Shown here piece by piece: positions 26,433 through 35,763 of a stretch of DNA of 64,000 nucleotides. Position 1 is the stretch's first letter, and each line of letters starts with the position of its first letter. The DNA is taken from contig JAQYWR010000047.1 of the NCBI GenBank assembly GCA_029379225.1, forward strand, positions 1 to 64,000, in the 5' to 3' direction. Under the pieces are notes generated by a model. The model searched no databases and was not told where the DNA came from. It saw only the letters and a program-made list of their open reading frames with translations. Made by a program: the position numbers and the translations under genes. The DNA comes from Nostoc sp. S4 (lineage in GTDB: Bacteria; Cyanobacteriota; Cyanobacteriia; Cyanobacteriales; Nostocaceae).

Positions 26433-29400
26433 ATGACCTCGAACTCTGAACAAGACTGGCGGGAAACTCGCCATGAAGAAAGTTTACTACACCGAATTAC
26501 AAATCGTATTCGACGAAGCTTAGAATTAGAAGAGATTATCACAGCAACAACAGCAGAGGTACGATCGCTACTGCAAACTGACAGAGTGATGATTTACAAA
26601 TTTCATGCCGATGGTAGCGGTCAGGTCATTGCTGAGTCAATTTATCACAATCGCTTGCCGTCGCTACTAGGGCTGAATTTCCCTGCTGATGATATTCCAG
26701 CCACCGCCCGCGAACTATTTATTAAATCACGGGTGCGTTCTATTGTAAATGTTGATACTCAAGAAGTTGGTCAAAGTCACCTGCGTGATTTAGAAAGCGG
26801 AGAAACCATAACAGAGGAAATCTGTTACCGCCCTGTAGACCCCTGCCACATTGAATATTTGACAGCAATGGGTGTCAAATCCAGCGTAGCAGCCCCTATC
26901 CTTTATCAAAATCAACTCTGGGGGCTGTTGGTATCTCATAATTCCCAAGTGCGTTTGATTTCCGAATATGAACTAGAAGCAATGCAGATGGTAGTCGATC
27001 AGCTCTCAATTGCGATCGCTCAAAGTACCCTCCTGACTCAAGTCCGCAAAACAGCCGAACAACAAACGATCGTTAACCACATTGCTACCTTACTACATTC
27101 ACTCCCAACAATTGTATTACAGCCAGCCCTAGAAGCCACTGTTGCTGCCTTTGATGGTGTTGGTGGTCGGCTTTGTATCAGAAATGCAGCTTTTGATTTT
27201 CACCATAGCAAGGTCGCCAGCTTTACAGAATGCTTAATTCCTGGAAACACCTGCATCAAACTTTATACTTGCGGTCAGCAACCTGTAATGCCTGAACAGA
27301 CAATATATCCACTGATAGAGCAGTATAATCTTTGGCAAGAACACTACAAGTCTAGTGAAGAATACGATGTTTGGGCGATTTCAGATATTTATCTAACTTC
27401 TAGTTTGCGAAGTTTGCAAGTTGCTTTTCAACCAACTAAAATTCGCAGTATGTTGGCGATCCCACTTCAATATCGTCAGCAGTTGTTAGGCTATTTAACT
27501 ATTTTCCGCAACGAAATAGATACAGAAACCCTATGGGCGGGACAGTATGACAGCGATCGAAGGCAACTATACCCGCGACAATCCTTTGAAGTTTGGCGTG
27601 AATCTAAAAAAGCACAAGCTCAAAAATGGACAATCGAAGAAATTGAACTGGCTAAAAACCTCAGTAAACACTTTGCTTCCGCAGTTCAACAGTATGAACT
27701 ATATCAACAAATACAAGTCTTCAATGAAAATTTAGAGCATCAAGTTAAAAGGCGCACAAGCGAATTACAACGAACAGCTGAACAACAACAGGCTGTGTTT
27801 AAAGTGATTGCCGAGATTCGTGAATCTTTGGACACAGATACGATTTTTCAAACAACAACTAAAGAGGTTTGTCAATTAATCAAAGCCGATCGCGTTTCTG
27901 TTTACCGTTTTGATGGTGATTGGGGTGGTGAATTTGTTGGAGATTTCGAGGCTGCTAGTCCATACTGGTCGAATGAGTCCGAACTAGGTATTAATACAAT
28001 TTGGAATGATACGTACTTACAAGATACACAGGGAGGACGTTACCGTTACAATCAAACATTTGCAGTCGATGACATCTACAAAATGGGGTTTGCTCAGTGT
28101 CATATAGACAATCTAGAGCAGTTTCAAATTCATGCTTTTGTACTTGCTCCAATCTTTGTTGGGCAAAAACTTTGGGGTTTACTGGCAACTTATCAACACT
28201 CAGGCCCTCGTCAATGGAAAGCTTCTGAAATCGACTTTCTTAGTCAGATTGCGGCTCAAATGGGGGTAGCACTCCAGCAAGCTCAATTACTCACTCAGAC
28301 ACGAGAACAGGCCTTAGATTTGCAACAAGCAGCAGAACAGCAAAGAGTATTGTTTGAAGTTGTGGCGAAAGTTAGGGAATCTCTAGATTTAGATGCAATT
28401 TTTCAGACAACTACTCAAGAAATTTGTAAATCACTACAAGCGGATCGAGTTGCAGTGTACCGCTTCCAAGCTGATTGGAGTGGTGAATACATTGCTGAGT
28501 TTGTGGGTGAAGGTTGGATAGAGTTAGTAAGTCTAGATACTAACACAGTTTGGCTAGATACCTATTTGCAGGAAACCCAAGGTGGGCGATATCGCCACAA
28601 TGAAACCTTTGCAGTCAATGACATCTATCAAGCTGGTCACTCTGAGTGCCATGTTGCAGGCCTAGAGCAAATTCAAGCAAAGGCGTATGCGATCGCCCCA
28701 ATATTTATTGGGCAACAGCTCTGGGGTTTGTTAGCAGCTTACCAAAACTCTGCACCGCGTCACTGGGAAACCTCAGAAATTAAGTTTATGACTCAAATTG
28801 CCAATCAGCTTGGGGTTGCACTTCAACAAGTCGAATTATTCAATCAGACTAAGGAGCAGACAGAAAAACTGGCTACAGCTTTGGATGATTTGAAGCAAAC
28901 TCAAACCCAACTCATCCAGACTGAGAAAATGTCTTCATTGGGTCAACTTGTAGCTGGTATTGCCCACGAAATTAACAATCCAGTCAACTTTATTTATGGC
29001 AACATTAATCATGTCAGTGAATACGCCCAAGATTTACTCGGTATCCTCGACCTGTATTTGCAAAACTGCCCTAACCCCAACCCTGAAATTCGCGAGCGTG
29101 CAGAAGAAATAGACTTAGAATTTCTGACTGAGGATTTGCCTAAAACTTTATCTTCAATGAGAATTGGCATCGACCGCATCCGACAAATTGTCTTGGGTTT
29201 GCGGAATTTCTCCCGCCTTGACCAGGCAGAAAAAAAACCAGTTGATATCCACGAGGGCATTGATAGTACCTTACTAATTTTGCAGCATCGCTTTAAAGCA
29301 AAACCGGAAAGTCCGGCAATTAAATTAGTTAAAGAGTATGGTAAGCTCCCGTTGGTAGAATGTTATGCCGGGCCATTGAATCAGGTATTCATGAATGTTT

Positions 29401-29753
29401 TAAGCAATGCGATCGATGCCCTAGAAGATTACAGAGGCTCTACATCCAAACTTCATAGCAGTCAAATTACTATCCATACTGCTGTTGGGGAGATAGAAGG
29501 TAATGTTAAGAGTGTAGTAATTCGCATAACAGACAATGGCCCGGGAATACCTCAAGACCTCAAAGCAAGAATCTGCGACCCCTTTTTCACTACTAAACCA
29601 GTGGGAAAAGGCACTGGTTTAGGGTTATCAATTAGTTACCAGATCGTTGTGGATAAACACGGTGGTGTATTTAAATGTAATTCTCAGCCAGGATTAGGTA
29701 CAGAATTTTGGATTGAAATTCCGATTACACAAATCACTAAATCGCGCCATTAA
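26433..29753 (+). CDS. Knotless phytochrome/cyanobacteriochrome hybrid histidine kinase
   Basis: A photoreceptor kinase of 1106 residues, starting at the ATG at 26433; a TTG lies six codons earlier. Order: a phytochrome-like GAF (about 30-200) with FPADDIPATARELF and the bilin cysteine in DPCHIEYL (about Cys138); a PHY domain (about 210-420) with the tongue motif YPRQSFEVWRE. Two cyanobacteriochrome GAFs follow, each with DTYLQ(D/E)TQGGRYR and CH(I/V)..LEQ (about Cys556 and Cys739). HisKA has GIAHEINNP (His about 845), and the ATPase domain ends in TTKPVGKGTGLGL. No N-terminal PAS domain, as in Cph2-type receptors. Light signalling is inferred; no response regulator is adjacent. Confidence 0.93.
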   Translation: MTSNSEQDWRETRHEESLLHRITNRIRRSLELEEIITATTAEVRSLLQTDRVMIYKFHADGSGQVIAESIYHNRLPSLLGLNFPADDIPATARELFIKSRVRSIVNVDTQEVGQSHLRDLESGETITEEICYRPVDPCHIEYLTAMGVKSSVAAPILYQNQLWGLLVSHNSQVRLISEYELEAMQMVVDQLSIAIAQSTLLTQVRKTAEQQTIVNHIATLLHSLPTIVLQPALEATVAAFDGVGGRLCIRNAAFDFHHSKVASFTECLIPGNTCIKLYTCGQQPVMPEQTIYPLIEQYNLWQEHYKSSEEYDVWAISDIYLTSSLRSLQVAFQPTKIRSMLAIPLQYRQQLLGYLTIFRNEIDTETLWAGQYDSDRRQLYPRQSFEVWRESKKAQAQKWTIEEIELAKNLSKHFASAVQQYELYQQIQVFNENLEHQVKRRTSELQRTAEQQQAVFKVIAEIRESLDTDTIFQTTTKEVCQLIKADRVSVYRFDGDWGGEFVGDFEAASPYWSNESELGINTIWNDTYLQDTQGGRYRYNQTFAVDDIYKMGFAQCHIDNLEQFQIHAFVLAPIFVGQKLWGLLATYQHSGPRQWKASEIDFLSQIAAQMGVALQQAQLLTQTREQALDLQQAAEQQRVLFEVVAKVRESLDLDAIFQTTTQEICKSLQADRVAVYRFQADWSGEYIAEFVGEGWIELVSLDTNTVWLDTYLQETQGGRYRHNETFAVNDIYQAGHSECHVAGLEQIQAKAYAIAPIFIGQQLWGLLAAYQNSAPRHWETSEIKFMTQIANQLGVALQQVELFNQTKEQTEKLATALDDLKQTQTQLIQTEKMSSLGQLVAGIAHEINNPVNFIYGNINHVSEYAQDLLGILDLYLQNCPNPNPEIRERAEEIDLEFLTEDLPKTLSSMRIGIDRIRQIVLGLRNFSRLDQAEKKPVDIHEGIDSTLLILQHRFKAKPESPAIKLVKEYGKLPLVECYAGPLNQVFMNVLSNAIDALEDYRGSTSKLHSSQITIHTAVGEIEGNVKSVVIRITDNGPGIPQDLKARICDPFFTTKPVGKGTGLGLSISYQIVVDKHGGVFKCNSQPGLGTEFWIEIPITQITKSRH

Positions 29754-29935
29754 CTCTCGTAGTAGCGTGACATTTGATTACCCTGTCGAGCTACTCAAGA
29801 CTGATGCTACTAAATTTTCTTTCTGAAGAAAGATGATTTAAATTTATAAACCTATCTCAAGATAAATACAGTAAAACCAAAGTTAGGCTATAAAATATTT
29901 CAACAAGTAAAAATCACTTTACTAAGAGTAAATAT

Positions 29936-30088
29936 ATGTTAAGTCTACTTTGGGGCATTGTTGTTGTACTGGTTGCTTTTTGGGCATTAGGATTAACACT
30001 TCATATTGCCGGGAATTTAATTCATGCAGTATTGCTTTTAGCTATTGCACTTGCCATTTACAATTTTTTCAAAGCGCGTGATGTCTAG
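29936..30088 (+). CDS. Small membrane protein, lmo0937/DUF5670-like
   Basis: A 50-residue protein (MLSLLWGIVVVLVAFWALGL then HIAGNLIHAVLLLAIAL, ending KARDV) with two hydrophobic helices separated by GLTLHIAGN. This matches the short lmo0937-type family (WTI..ILLVLWLLG...GG.IHILLVIAI). Function unknown; in some bacteria these are stress-induced. It is preceded by an AAGAG ribosome-site-like sequence. Confidence 0.7.
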   Translation: MLSLLWGIVVVLVAFWALGLTLHIAGNLIHAVLLLAIALAIYNFFKARDV

Positions 30089-30223
30089 ATAAATAACTAA
30101 TAACATCACTAATGAGTGGGTTTTCTCTGTTTATAGGCTAGCTAGAAGATAAAATTTAGGCTTTTCTAATGGCTAGTAGCCAGCCATAATAAAGTGTATT
30201 TCTTGTTTTAAAGGCTTTTTACA

Positions 30224-30589
30224 GTGCTAGTACAAAAACTTAATGCATGTGCAGAATTCATTGCAGGTGATAGTACTATCTTGCGAGAATTGTTGCATCC
30301 TGATAAGCAACCTTTGAAATTACGCTACAGCCTAGCTCATGCAATAGTGCCCATTGGCCAAACTTCTACACCTCATTCGTTGACAACTTCTGAAGTTTAC
30401 TACATTCTTAGTGGTCAAGGAGAAATGCACATAGATGATGAACTACAGATAGTAGAATCAGGAGATGCTGTTTACATTCCACCCAATGCTAAACAATTTA
30501 TTCGGAATTCTGGGGCTGAACCACTAGTGTTTATATGCATAGTCGATCCTGCGTGGCGTCAGTCAGATGAGACTGTATATTCTTCCTAG
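30224..30589 (+). CDS. Cupin-domain protein
   Basis: A 121-residue single-domain cupin. Motif 1 is around TPHSLTTSEVYYILSGQGEMHIDD and motif 2 around GDAVYIPPNAKQFIRNSG; metal ligands would be His and Glu of motif 1, but the second His of motif 2 is replaced (KQF), so metal binding is uncertain. It starts with GTG. Small cupins serve as isomerases, oxygenases or sensors; no substrate can be assigned. Confidence 0.78.
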   Translation: MLVQKLNACAEFIAGDSTILRELLHPDKQPLKLRYSLAHAIVPIGQTSTPHSLTTSEVYYILSGQGEMHIDDELQIVESGDAVYIPPNAKQFIRNSGAEPLVFICIVDPAWRQSDETVYSS

Positions 30590-30640
30590 AAACAGTTACC
30601 AAGAGTTCCGATAAATTTTAACAATAAAGAATAAAGGGAT

Positions 30641-30797
30641 AGGTTGGGTTGAACGCAACCAAACATAACAAAATCAAGGTCTTGAAGTTGGGTTTTGTTT
30701 TTCAACCCAACTTACATGTGTAGTAATCATTTTTGAAACTCGTAAAACAAATACTCAAAAATGTTGAGTTTTGTTCCTCAATCCAATCTACACCTGA
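30641..30797. repeat. Palindromic MITE-like element (TTGGGTT family)
   Basis: Begins GGTTGGGTTGAACGCAACC and contains the exact hairpin AAGTTGGGTT/AACCCAACTT with loop TTGTTTTTC near 30684-30712. It ends with GAGTTTTGTTCCTCAATCCA, a diverged mirror of the start. Elements with GTTGGGTT arms are widely dispersed in cyanobacteria. Lies between the convergent cupin and sbpA genes. Confidence 0.5.
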
Positions 30798-30822
30798 CTC
30801 CTGAATTTTGAATTCTGCTGTA

Positions 30823-32013
30823 TTACACTTGTTTCAAGTGAATCTTAGTTTGTATTTGGTCAAAGATTGCACCTTCATTAAAGAATTTTTTTTGAATTTC
30901 GTCCCATCCTCCCAAATCTTGAGCTTTGAAAATAGTTTTTATTTTCGGATATTTGCCTTCTACTTCTTTGGCAATTGTGGTATCAACAGGACGAAATCCT
31001 AATTTGACAAACTCTCGTTGTGCATCTGGAGTGTAAAGAAATTTAACAAAGGCTTCTGCAACTAAACGAGTTCCATGTTTATCGACATTTGTATCTACAA
31101 CAGCTACAGGATTGTCAATGGAAATATTAACATCAGGTACTACATATGTAAATTTTTCACCATTTTGTGCCGATAAAATCATTTCATTTTCATAGTTGAG
31201 CAAAGCATCACCTTGACCTTTTTTAAAAAATAGTTCGCTGGCATTACGAGCAGTTTTAGGTAGCAAAGGTACGTGTTGATAAACATTGGAGATGAAGTTT
31301 AATGCTTGAGCTTCGTTTTTGCCAGTTTTGATTGCTGAACCCCAAAGACCAAGAAAATTCCAGCGTGCGCCACCAGACGTTTTAGGATTAGCTGTAATTA
31401 ATTCCACCTGATTTTGTGTTAAGTCTGCCCAAGTTTTGATATTTTTGGGATTATTCTGACGAATAGCGATCGCTGCTACAGATTGAGTCACTATTGCATC
31501 ATTAGGCGCTTCTTTTTCCCAACCCTGTTGAATTAAACCTGACTGAACTAGTTTGTCAACATCCAGGTTGAGTGATAAGTGTACTACATCGGCTTCTAAG
31601 CCATCAATCACAGCTAATGCTTGAGAACCAGAACCTTCATAACTATGCTCAAAAGTGACATCTTGCTGGTGTTCTTTCTTCCACTGTTCTGTAAATTTGG
31701 GAATAATTTGCTTATACGCTTCACTGGTAACTGAGTAGGAAACAAGCGTTAGCTTTACATTATCCTTGGCAGTGGAATTAACATTACCTATGTTATTTGT
31801 ATTGCGTGATGAACAGGCTGTTATCGCTACGCTGAAGCTAACTCCGATTAAAAATAAACTAATAAAGCTCCACAAAGAAAGCTTATGTACCCAACTTCTG
31901 ATTGAACGTAGGTTCCATTTTCTGATAGCCTGCACAGATATGACGGTATAAGTTTGAACTAACTCGATGAAGCGTCTGATTGATTGAGAAGTTCTTGGCC
32001 ACTGGTTCATCAA
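30823..32013 (-). CDS. sbpA: Sulfate-binding protein of an ABC transporter
   Basis: Periplasmic substrate-binding protein of 396 residues. The mature part opens VKLTLVSYSVTSEAYKQIIPKF and has the ligand-site segments EGSGSQALAVIDGLEADVVHLSL, NPKTSGGARWNFLGLWG, and LLNYENEMIL, all typical of sulfate/thiosulfate-binding proteins. A long N-terminal region (about 50 residues) precedes a hydrophobic helix and lipobox ITAC, so it is probably a lipoprotein and the true start may be internal. The membrane and ATPase subunits are not adjacent. Confidence 0.9.
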   Translation of the reverse strand: MMNQWPRTSQSIRRFIELVQTYTVISVQAIRKWNLRSIRSWVHKLSLWSFISLFLIGVSFSVAITACSSRNTNNIGNVNSTAKDNVKLTLVSYSVTSEAYKQIIPKFTEQWKKEHQQDVTFEHSYEGSGSQALAVIDGLEADVVHLSLNLDVDKLVQSGLIQQGWEKEAPNDAIVTQSVAAIAIRQNNPKNIKTWADLTQNQVELITANPKTSGGARWNFLGLWGSAIKTGKNEAQALNFISNVYQHVPLLPKTARNASELFFKKGQGDALLNYENEMILSAQNGEKFTYVVPDVNISIDNPVAVVDTNVDKHGTRLVAEAFVKFLYTPDAQREFVKLGFRPVDTTIAKEVEGKYPKIKTIFKAQDLGGWDEIQKKFFNEGAIFDQIQTKIHLKQV

Positions 32014-32172
32014 TTTTTTCCTTAAACTGCGGTAAATTGCGCGAGATATAGTAGTTTAAGGTGATTATAGAGCAGTAGCTAAGGTAACATAACCTTTTGT
32101 TAACCTAATTTTAAAAGGAAAGTTGCCCTAGAAGAGCGAAGCTTGTATCCCAATTTTTAGGTCAAATCAGAG

Positions 32173-33087
32173 ATGGATGCTAGAGAGACTAACTCGATAA
32201 TGCCTGCACCAGCCCGGACTTGTGCTCGCGCTTGGGAAGACGCTTTTCGTCTTTCTCGTGAACCGCTACTTTCTAGTACATCTGTTGGTTGGCAAGACGT
32301 TCATCTGGAATATCACTGCCAGCCTCCTAGTGAAGTGCCAGAGCATCTTGATGCTGAACACGAAATTTACATCCCTCACTTTCAGTGCGATCGAGGTATG
32401 CAGTGGACGATTGACGGATGCTATCAGCAAAGGCAGATAGGTAGGGGCGAGATTGCCATTATCCCAGCTCATATCTCTCACAGCTTGTCCTGGGATTTTG
32501 ACGCCGAATGTACCATAATCTCCCTCACTCCTGGGTTTGTGAGCCGCATCGCCTACGAATCGCACGAGCCAGTTAAGGTAGAGCTGATACCAATTTTTGC
32601 CCAACAAGATCCATTAATCTGTCAAATTGGGGCAGCACTGAAATCAGTGTTAGAAACTGATAGCGTTTACAGCCGCTTATCTGCTGATTCTGCCGCAACC
32701 CTTCTTGCAGTACACCTTCTACAGCACTATTCAGTCAGGAAAGGCTCAATTCGCACTCATAACTGTGGACTGCCAAACTACAAACTACGCCGAGCGCTTA
32801 CCTACATTCAGGAGCATCTAGACCAGAACTTGAGCCTGAGCGTAATTGCCGCCGAGGTCAGCATGAGCCAATACCACTTCTCACGCTTATTTAAGCAATC
32901 GATGGGAATTTCAGTTCACCAGTATGTGATTCAATGCCGGGTAGAGTGTGCTAAACAATTGCTGTTACAGCATGAGCTAAGCGTTACTGATGTCGCTTTC
33001 CGAGTCGGGTTTGCCAATCCTAGTCATCTAAGCCATCACTTCAAGCGCATCGTTGGTGTCACTCCCAAAACATTTCTCAACCAGTAG
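32173..33087 (+). CDS. AraC-family transcriptional regulator
   Basis: A 304-residue regulator. The N-terminal part (about 20-170) is a cupin-like sensor domain (EIYIPHFQCDRGMQWTIDG, then GEIAIIPAHISHSLSWDFDAE). The C-terminal 100 residues form two helix-turn-helix units: LSLSVIAAEVSMSQYHFSRLF and LSVTDVAFRVGFANPSHLSHHF, followed by GVTPKTF. It lies 148 bases upstream of a darcynin-like gene on the same strand and may control it. Base composition is noticeably richer in G+C than its neighbours, which suggests transfer. Confidence 0.92.
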   Translation: MDARETNSIMPAPARTCARAWEDAFRLSREPLLSSTSVGWQDVHLEYHCQPPSEVPEHLDAEHEIYIPHFQCDRGMQWTIDGCYQQRQIGRGEIAIIPAHISHSLSWDFDAECTIISLTPGFVSRIAYESHEPVKVELIPIFAQQDPLICQIGAALKSVLETDSVYSRLSADSAATLLAVHLLQHYSVRKGSIRTHNCGLPNYKLRRALTYIQEHLDQNLSLSVIAAEVSMSQYHFSRLFKQSMGISVHQYVIQCRVECAKQLLLQHELSVTDVAFRVGFANPSHLSHHFKRIVGVTPKTFLNQ

Positions 33088-33235
33088 CAAGAATCTGTTG
33101 AAGCCAGCAAGAATCTAGGCGACATTTTCTCGTCAAACTTTTTATAGTCGAGGCAACAAAGTAAATGGCGTGCCAGCCTCGTAATGGTTGAGTTCGTCCA
33201 GAGATTTAGCTGCTAATCAAGAGGCGATAACAAAC

Positions 33236-33595
33236 ATGTCCCAAACAAATACTGCCAACCGGACACAGACGGTGTTCATACTGGTCAAGACAACTCCGGA
33301 GTGGCTTGCCTTTCCAATTGAGGAGCGGGTCAGGCTTGGTCGTCACAGCCTTCAGCCACTCCTTGACGAGTTCCACAACAGGGTTCGCCTGAAGTGGTAT
33401 GACGTCGAATTCTACTCTGCGCGGATCACTGATGTCTGGATGATAGAGGCTGGGGATCATCAGAGCTACGAGCTTTTCTGCGAGAAGCTCCGCGAGACGC
33501 CTTTCTGGGATCGCTACTTCAAGGTCGAGGAGATTCTTGCTGGCGAAGAGAACGCCTGGGCGAAGAACTACGGAATCGACCCGTTTCGCTCCTGA
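33236..33595 (+). CDS. Darcynin-like protein
   Basis: A 119-residue protein starting at ATG 33236, with AAGAGGCGA upstream as ribosome site; an in-frame TTG at 33188 adds 16 residues. It reads FILVKTTPEWLAFPIEERVR, then VRLKWYDVEFYSARITDVWMIEA and FWDRYFKVEEILAGEENAWAKNYG, matching the darcynin family, small proteins of unknown function in proteobacteria and some others. Codon use is G+C-rich compared with the rest of the window. It forms a likely transferred cassette with the AraC gene and the SDR remnant. Confidence 0.75.
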   Translation: MSQTNTANRTQTVFILVKTTPEWLAFPIEERVRLGRHSLQPLLDEFHNRVRLKWYDVEFYSARITDVWMIEAGDHQSYELFCEKLRETPFWDRYFKVEEILAGEENAWAKNYGIDPFRS

Positions 33596-33664
33596 TTTCT
33601 GCTGTCAATGCTGGTCAGGCACCCCTGACACCCAATCCGATATCCATTGCACGTAGAGGAGACT

Positions 33665-33977
33665 TTGCACATTCCTGTGTTCGTGACTGGAGCCACTGGG
33701 TGGGTTTTGCAGCTGACTTTTTACGGGAAGTCCTAAGACCTCTGTCAAGACAGGGGGTAGGGGGTGGCTGAGTGGGTGTAGGCAAAAGAAGAAAGCCTCA
33801 CGAACCTGCAACCCCACACCCTTGCTCATGAATCTACATAACGTGAAAAGTCAGGTTCCGCTCGCGACCGAGGCGGACGTGCCCGACCCTTGCTTTCTTT
33901 GAAAGTCGGAGGCGGCCGCAAGAGCGCTGGCGGAGCGCGGCGTGTATGCTGCAACCGTCCGGCTCGCGCCCTCGGTA
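33665..33977 (+). pseudogene. Remnant of an SDR/NAD-dependent epimerase gene
   Basis: Two G+C-rich pieces survive. The first (33665-33709) encodes LHIPVFVTGATGWVL, the Rossmann GxxGxxG start of an extended SDR. The second (33852-33977) encodes QVPLATEADVPDPCFL, a TGA at 33900, then KSEAAARALAERGVYAATVR and LAPSV, which matches the later active-site helix region (pattern: SEEAARALAERGVRASVVRLPPSV). The middle of about 100 codons is gone, replaced by about 140 bases of unrelated sequence. The gene is non-functional. Confidence 0.75.
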
Positions 33978-34020
33978 CTAAATTTGAATTCGAGCCTAGT
34001 AGTAGCGGCGATCGCTATTA

Positions 34021-34310
34021 TTGTGGAAATTGTGGAAAACCTGTTACAAGTTATGTTGAATCAGAATTCAATCAGTTAAAGACCTGTGGAAAACTTGTGG
34101 AAAAACTCTGGGCTTTTTCCACAAGGTAATTATACTCAATTAAGTTTTATCAAAAAAATCTCAAGTTTTCCACAGATTTTTCCACAAAAAGTAAGATTTT
34201 TTCCACAAGTGAAGTTAAATTTAATCAATTTTTATACGTTAGTTAATATCTTCGAGCAATAGTCTAGCTTTCAAGACTAATAATTTAGGAAGATGGTTGT
34301 GGAAAACTTT
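34021..34310. other. oriC: Putative oriC: cluster of DnaA boxes
   Basis: Eight perfect TTTTCCACA/TGTGGAAAA 9-mers: 34031-34039, 34085-34093, 34096-34104, 34115-34123, 34166-34174, 34178-34186, 34199-34207 and 34298-34306, plus a one-mismatch box at 34022-34030. The first four and the last face one way, the middle four the other. The region between 34205 and 34300 is AT-rich and could be the unwinding element. It lies just beyond the 3' end of dnaA. This matches the cyanobacterial origin box consensus; origin function is inferred. Confidence 0.88.
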
Positions 34311-34389
34311 AAATAAACTATTCTTCAACTAAGCAAAGTAGAGAATCGAAAATTCAAAACGAGATATTGAGTTTGCTTGACTGATAACA

Positions 34390-35763
34390 TCATTTTTGAG
34401 AGCGGCTAGTCATACTAATGCGATCGCTCAGTTGGCGTAGTGTTTGTGCTAAAGTGCGATCGCTCTCTTGGAGTTGAGCTATTTTGTCACAACTGTAGAT
34501 CACCGTTGTATGGTCTTTACCACCAAACTCCTCCCCAATTCTCGGCAAACTTAAAGAGGTGTGTTGACGCATTAAATACATTCCAATTTGACGCGCCCAG
34601 CTAATTTCCCGGCGTCGTGAGTTTCCTTTCAAGTCATCGATTGAAACATCAAAATTCTCAGCTACAACTGTCAAAATTGCTTCTGGGGTAACCATCACTT
34701 TTTCATTCGGTGGCTCTAAAACTGGGGTAATATTTTCCACAGTCATTGGTAAACCCCAAATAGAAATATAAGCCAACGCTCGAATTAAAGCTCCTTCTAG
34801 TTCTCGAATATTAGAAGTATAGTTAGAAGCAATATATTCAATCACATTCCGGGGCAAACGAATATTTTCATACTCAGCTTTTTTCTGGAGAATTGCCATT
34901 CTCGTTTCTAAATCCGGCGTTTGAATATCTGCAATTAACCCCATAGAAAATCGAGAACAAAGACGTTCTTGTAAACTAGGAATTTGGTTAGGAGGACGGT
35001 CAGAAGCAATGACAACTTGTTTGCCTGCCTCGTGTAAAGTATTAAAAGTATGAAAAAATTCTTCTTGAGTGTATTCCTTGCCTTCAAGAAACTGAATATC
35101 ATCCACTAATAAAACATCAGCAGCTCGATAATGCTCTCGAAAGCTTTGCATACTATCCTTACGAATAGCTGTAATTAAATCATTGGTAAACCGCTCGGTA
35201 GAAACATAAAATATTTTACAATTCGGAGAAATTTCCCAGCGATAGTGACCAATAGCTTGCATCAGATGAGTTTTACCCAAGCCAACACCACCACATAAAA
35301 ATAAAGGATTAAACTCTCTTCCAGGAGATTCGGCAACTGCCAAAGAAGCAGCATGAGCCATGCGATTGTTAGCACCAACTACAAAACGTGAAAATATATA
35401 TTTAGAGTTTAATTCCGTAGTTTTTTGGTTGTTATGAGAAATGGGTTCAGAAATACTGCTAGGATTTGGTGATTCCCAAGCAACCTCTGCTTCATTAATA
35501 TGAGATTCATCACCTTGAGCAACAGTAATGTAAATTTCTACAGGATGACCCAAAATATCTTGTACTACATGAGCAATGGTGTTGACATAATACTTCTGTA
35601 ACCAATTACGAGCAAATGGATTCGGAGTACGTATCACCAAGCAGTTATTTTCTAATCGTTCCGCACTAGTAGTTTTGATCCAAGTTTCAAAGGTAGGTCG
35701 GGATAGCTCAAGCTGTAGGCGCTCTAGTACCTGACTCCACAGACTTTCTATGGAAATTTCCAT
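34390..35763 (-). CDS. dnaA: Chromosomal replication initiator DnaA
   Basis: DnaA of 457 residues. Domain I opens MEISIESLWSQVLERLQLELS; domain II is a short Ser/Asn-rich linker. Domain III is an AAA+ ATPase with Walker A GGVGLGKTH (about 158-166), Walker B LLVDDIQFLEG, and sensor II RELEGALIR. Domain IV has the DNA-binding signature GGKDHTTVIYSCDKI. It binds the boxes clustered beyond its 3' end and opens the origin. The upstream gap of 164 bases is shared with a divergent HtrA-type gene. Confidence 0.98.
   Translation of the reverse strand: MEISIESLWSQVLERLQLELSRPTFETWIKTTSAERLENNCLVIRTPNPFARNWLQKYYVNTIAHVVQDILGHPVEIYITVAQGDESHINEAEVAWESPNPSSISEPISHNNQKTTELNSKYIFSRFVVGANNRMAHAASLAVAESPGREFNPLFLCGGVGLGKTHLMQAIGHYRWEISPNCKIFYVSTERFTNDLITAIRKDSMQSFREHYRAADVLLVDDIQFLEGKEYTQEEFFHTFNTLHEAGKQVVIASDRPPNQIPSLQERLCSRFSMGLIADIQTPDLETRMAILQKKAEYENIRLPRNVIEYIASNYTSNIRELEGALIRALAYISIWGLPMTVENITPVLEPPNEKVMVTPEAILTVVAENFDVSIDDLKGNSRRREISWARQIGMYLMRQHTSLSLPRIGEEFGGKDHTTVIYSCDKIAQLQESDRTLAQTLRQLSDRISMTSRSQK

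Noticed and set aside
33605..33829. A 74-codon open frame on the minus strand after the darcynin gene
   Set aside because: It is antisense to the SDR remnant and has no family match or ribosome site.
33890..33980. G+C-rich stretch with a NotI site, suspected to be vector contamination
   Set aside because: It reads as SDR protein sequence on the plus strand and joins smoothly to native DNA on both sides, so a decayed transferred gene explains it better.
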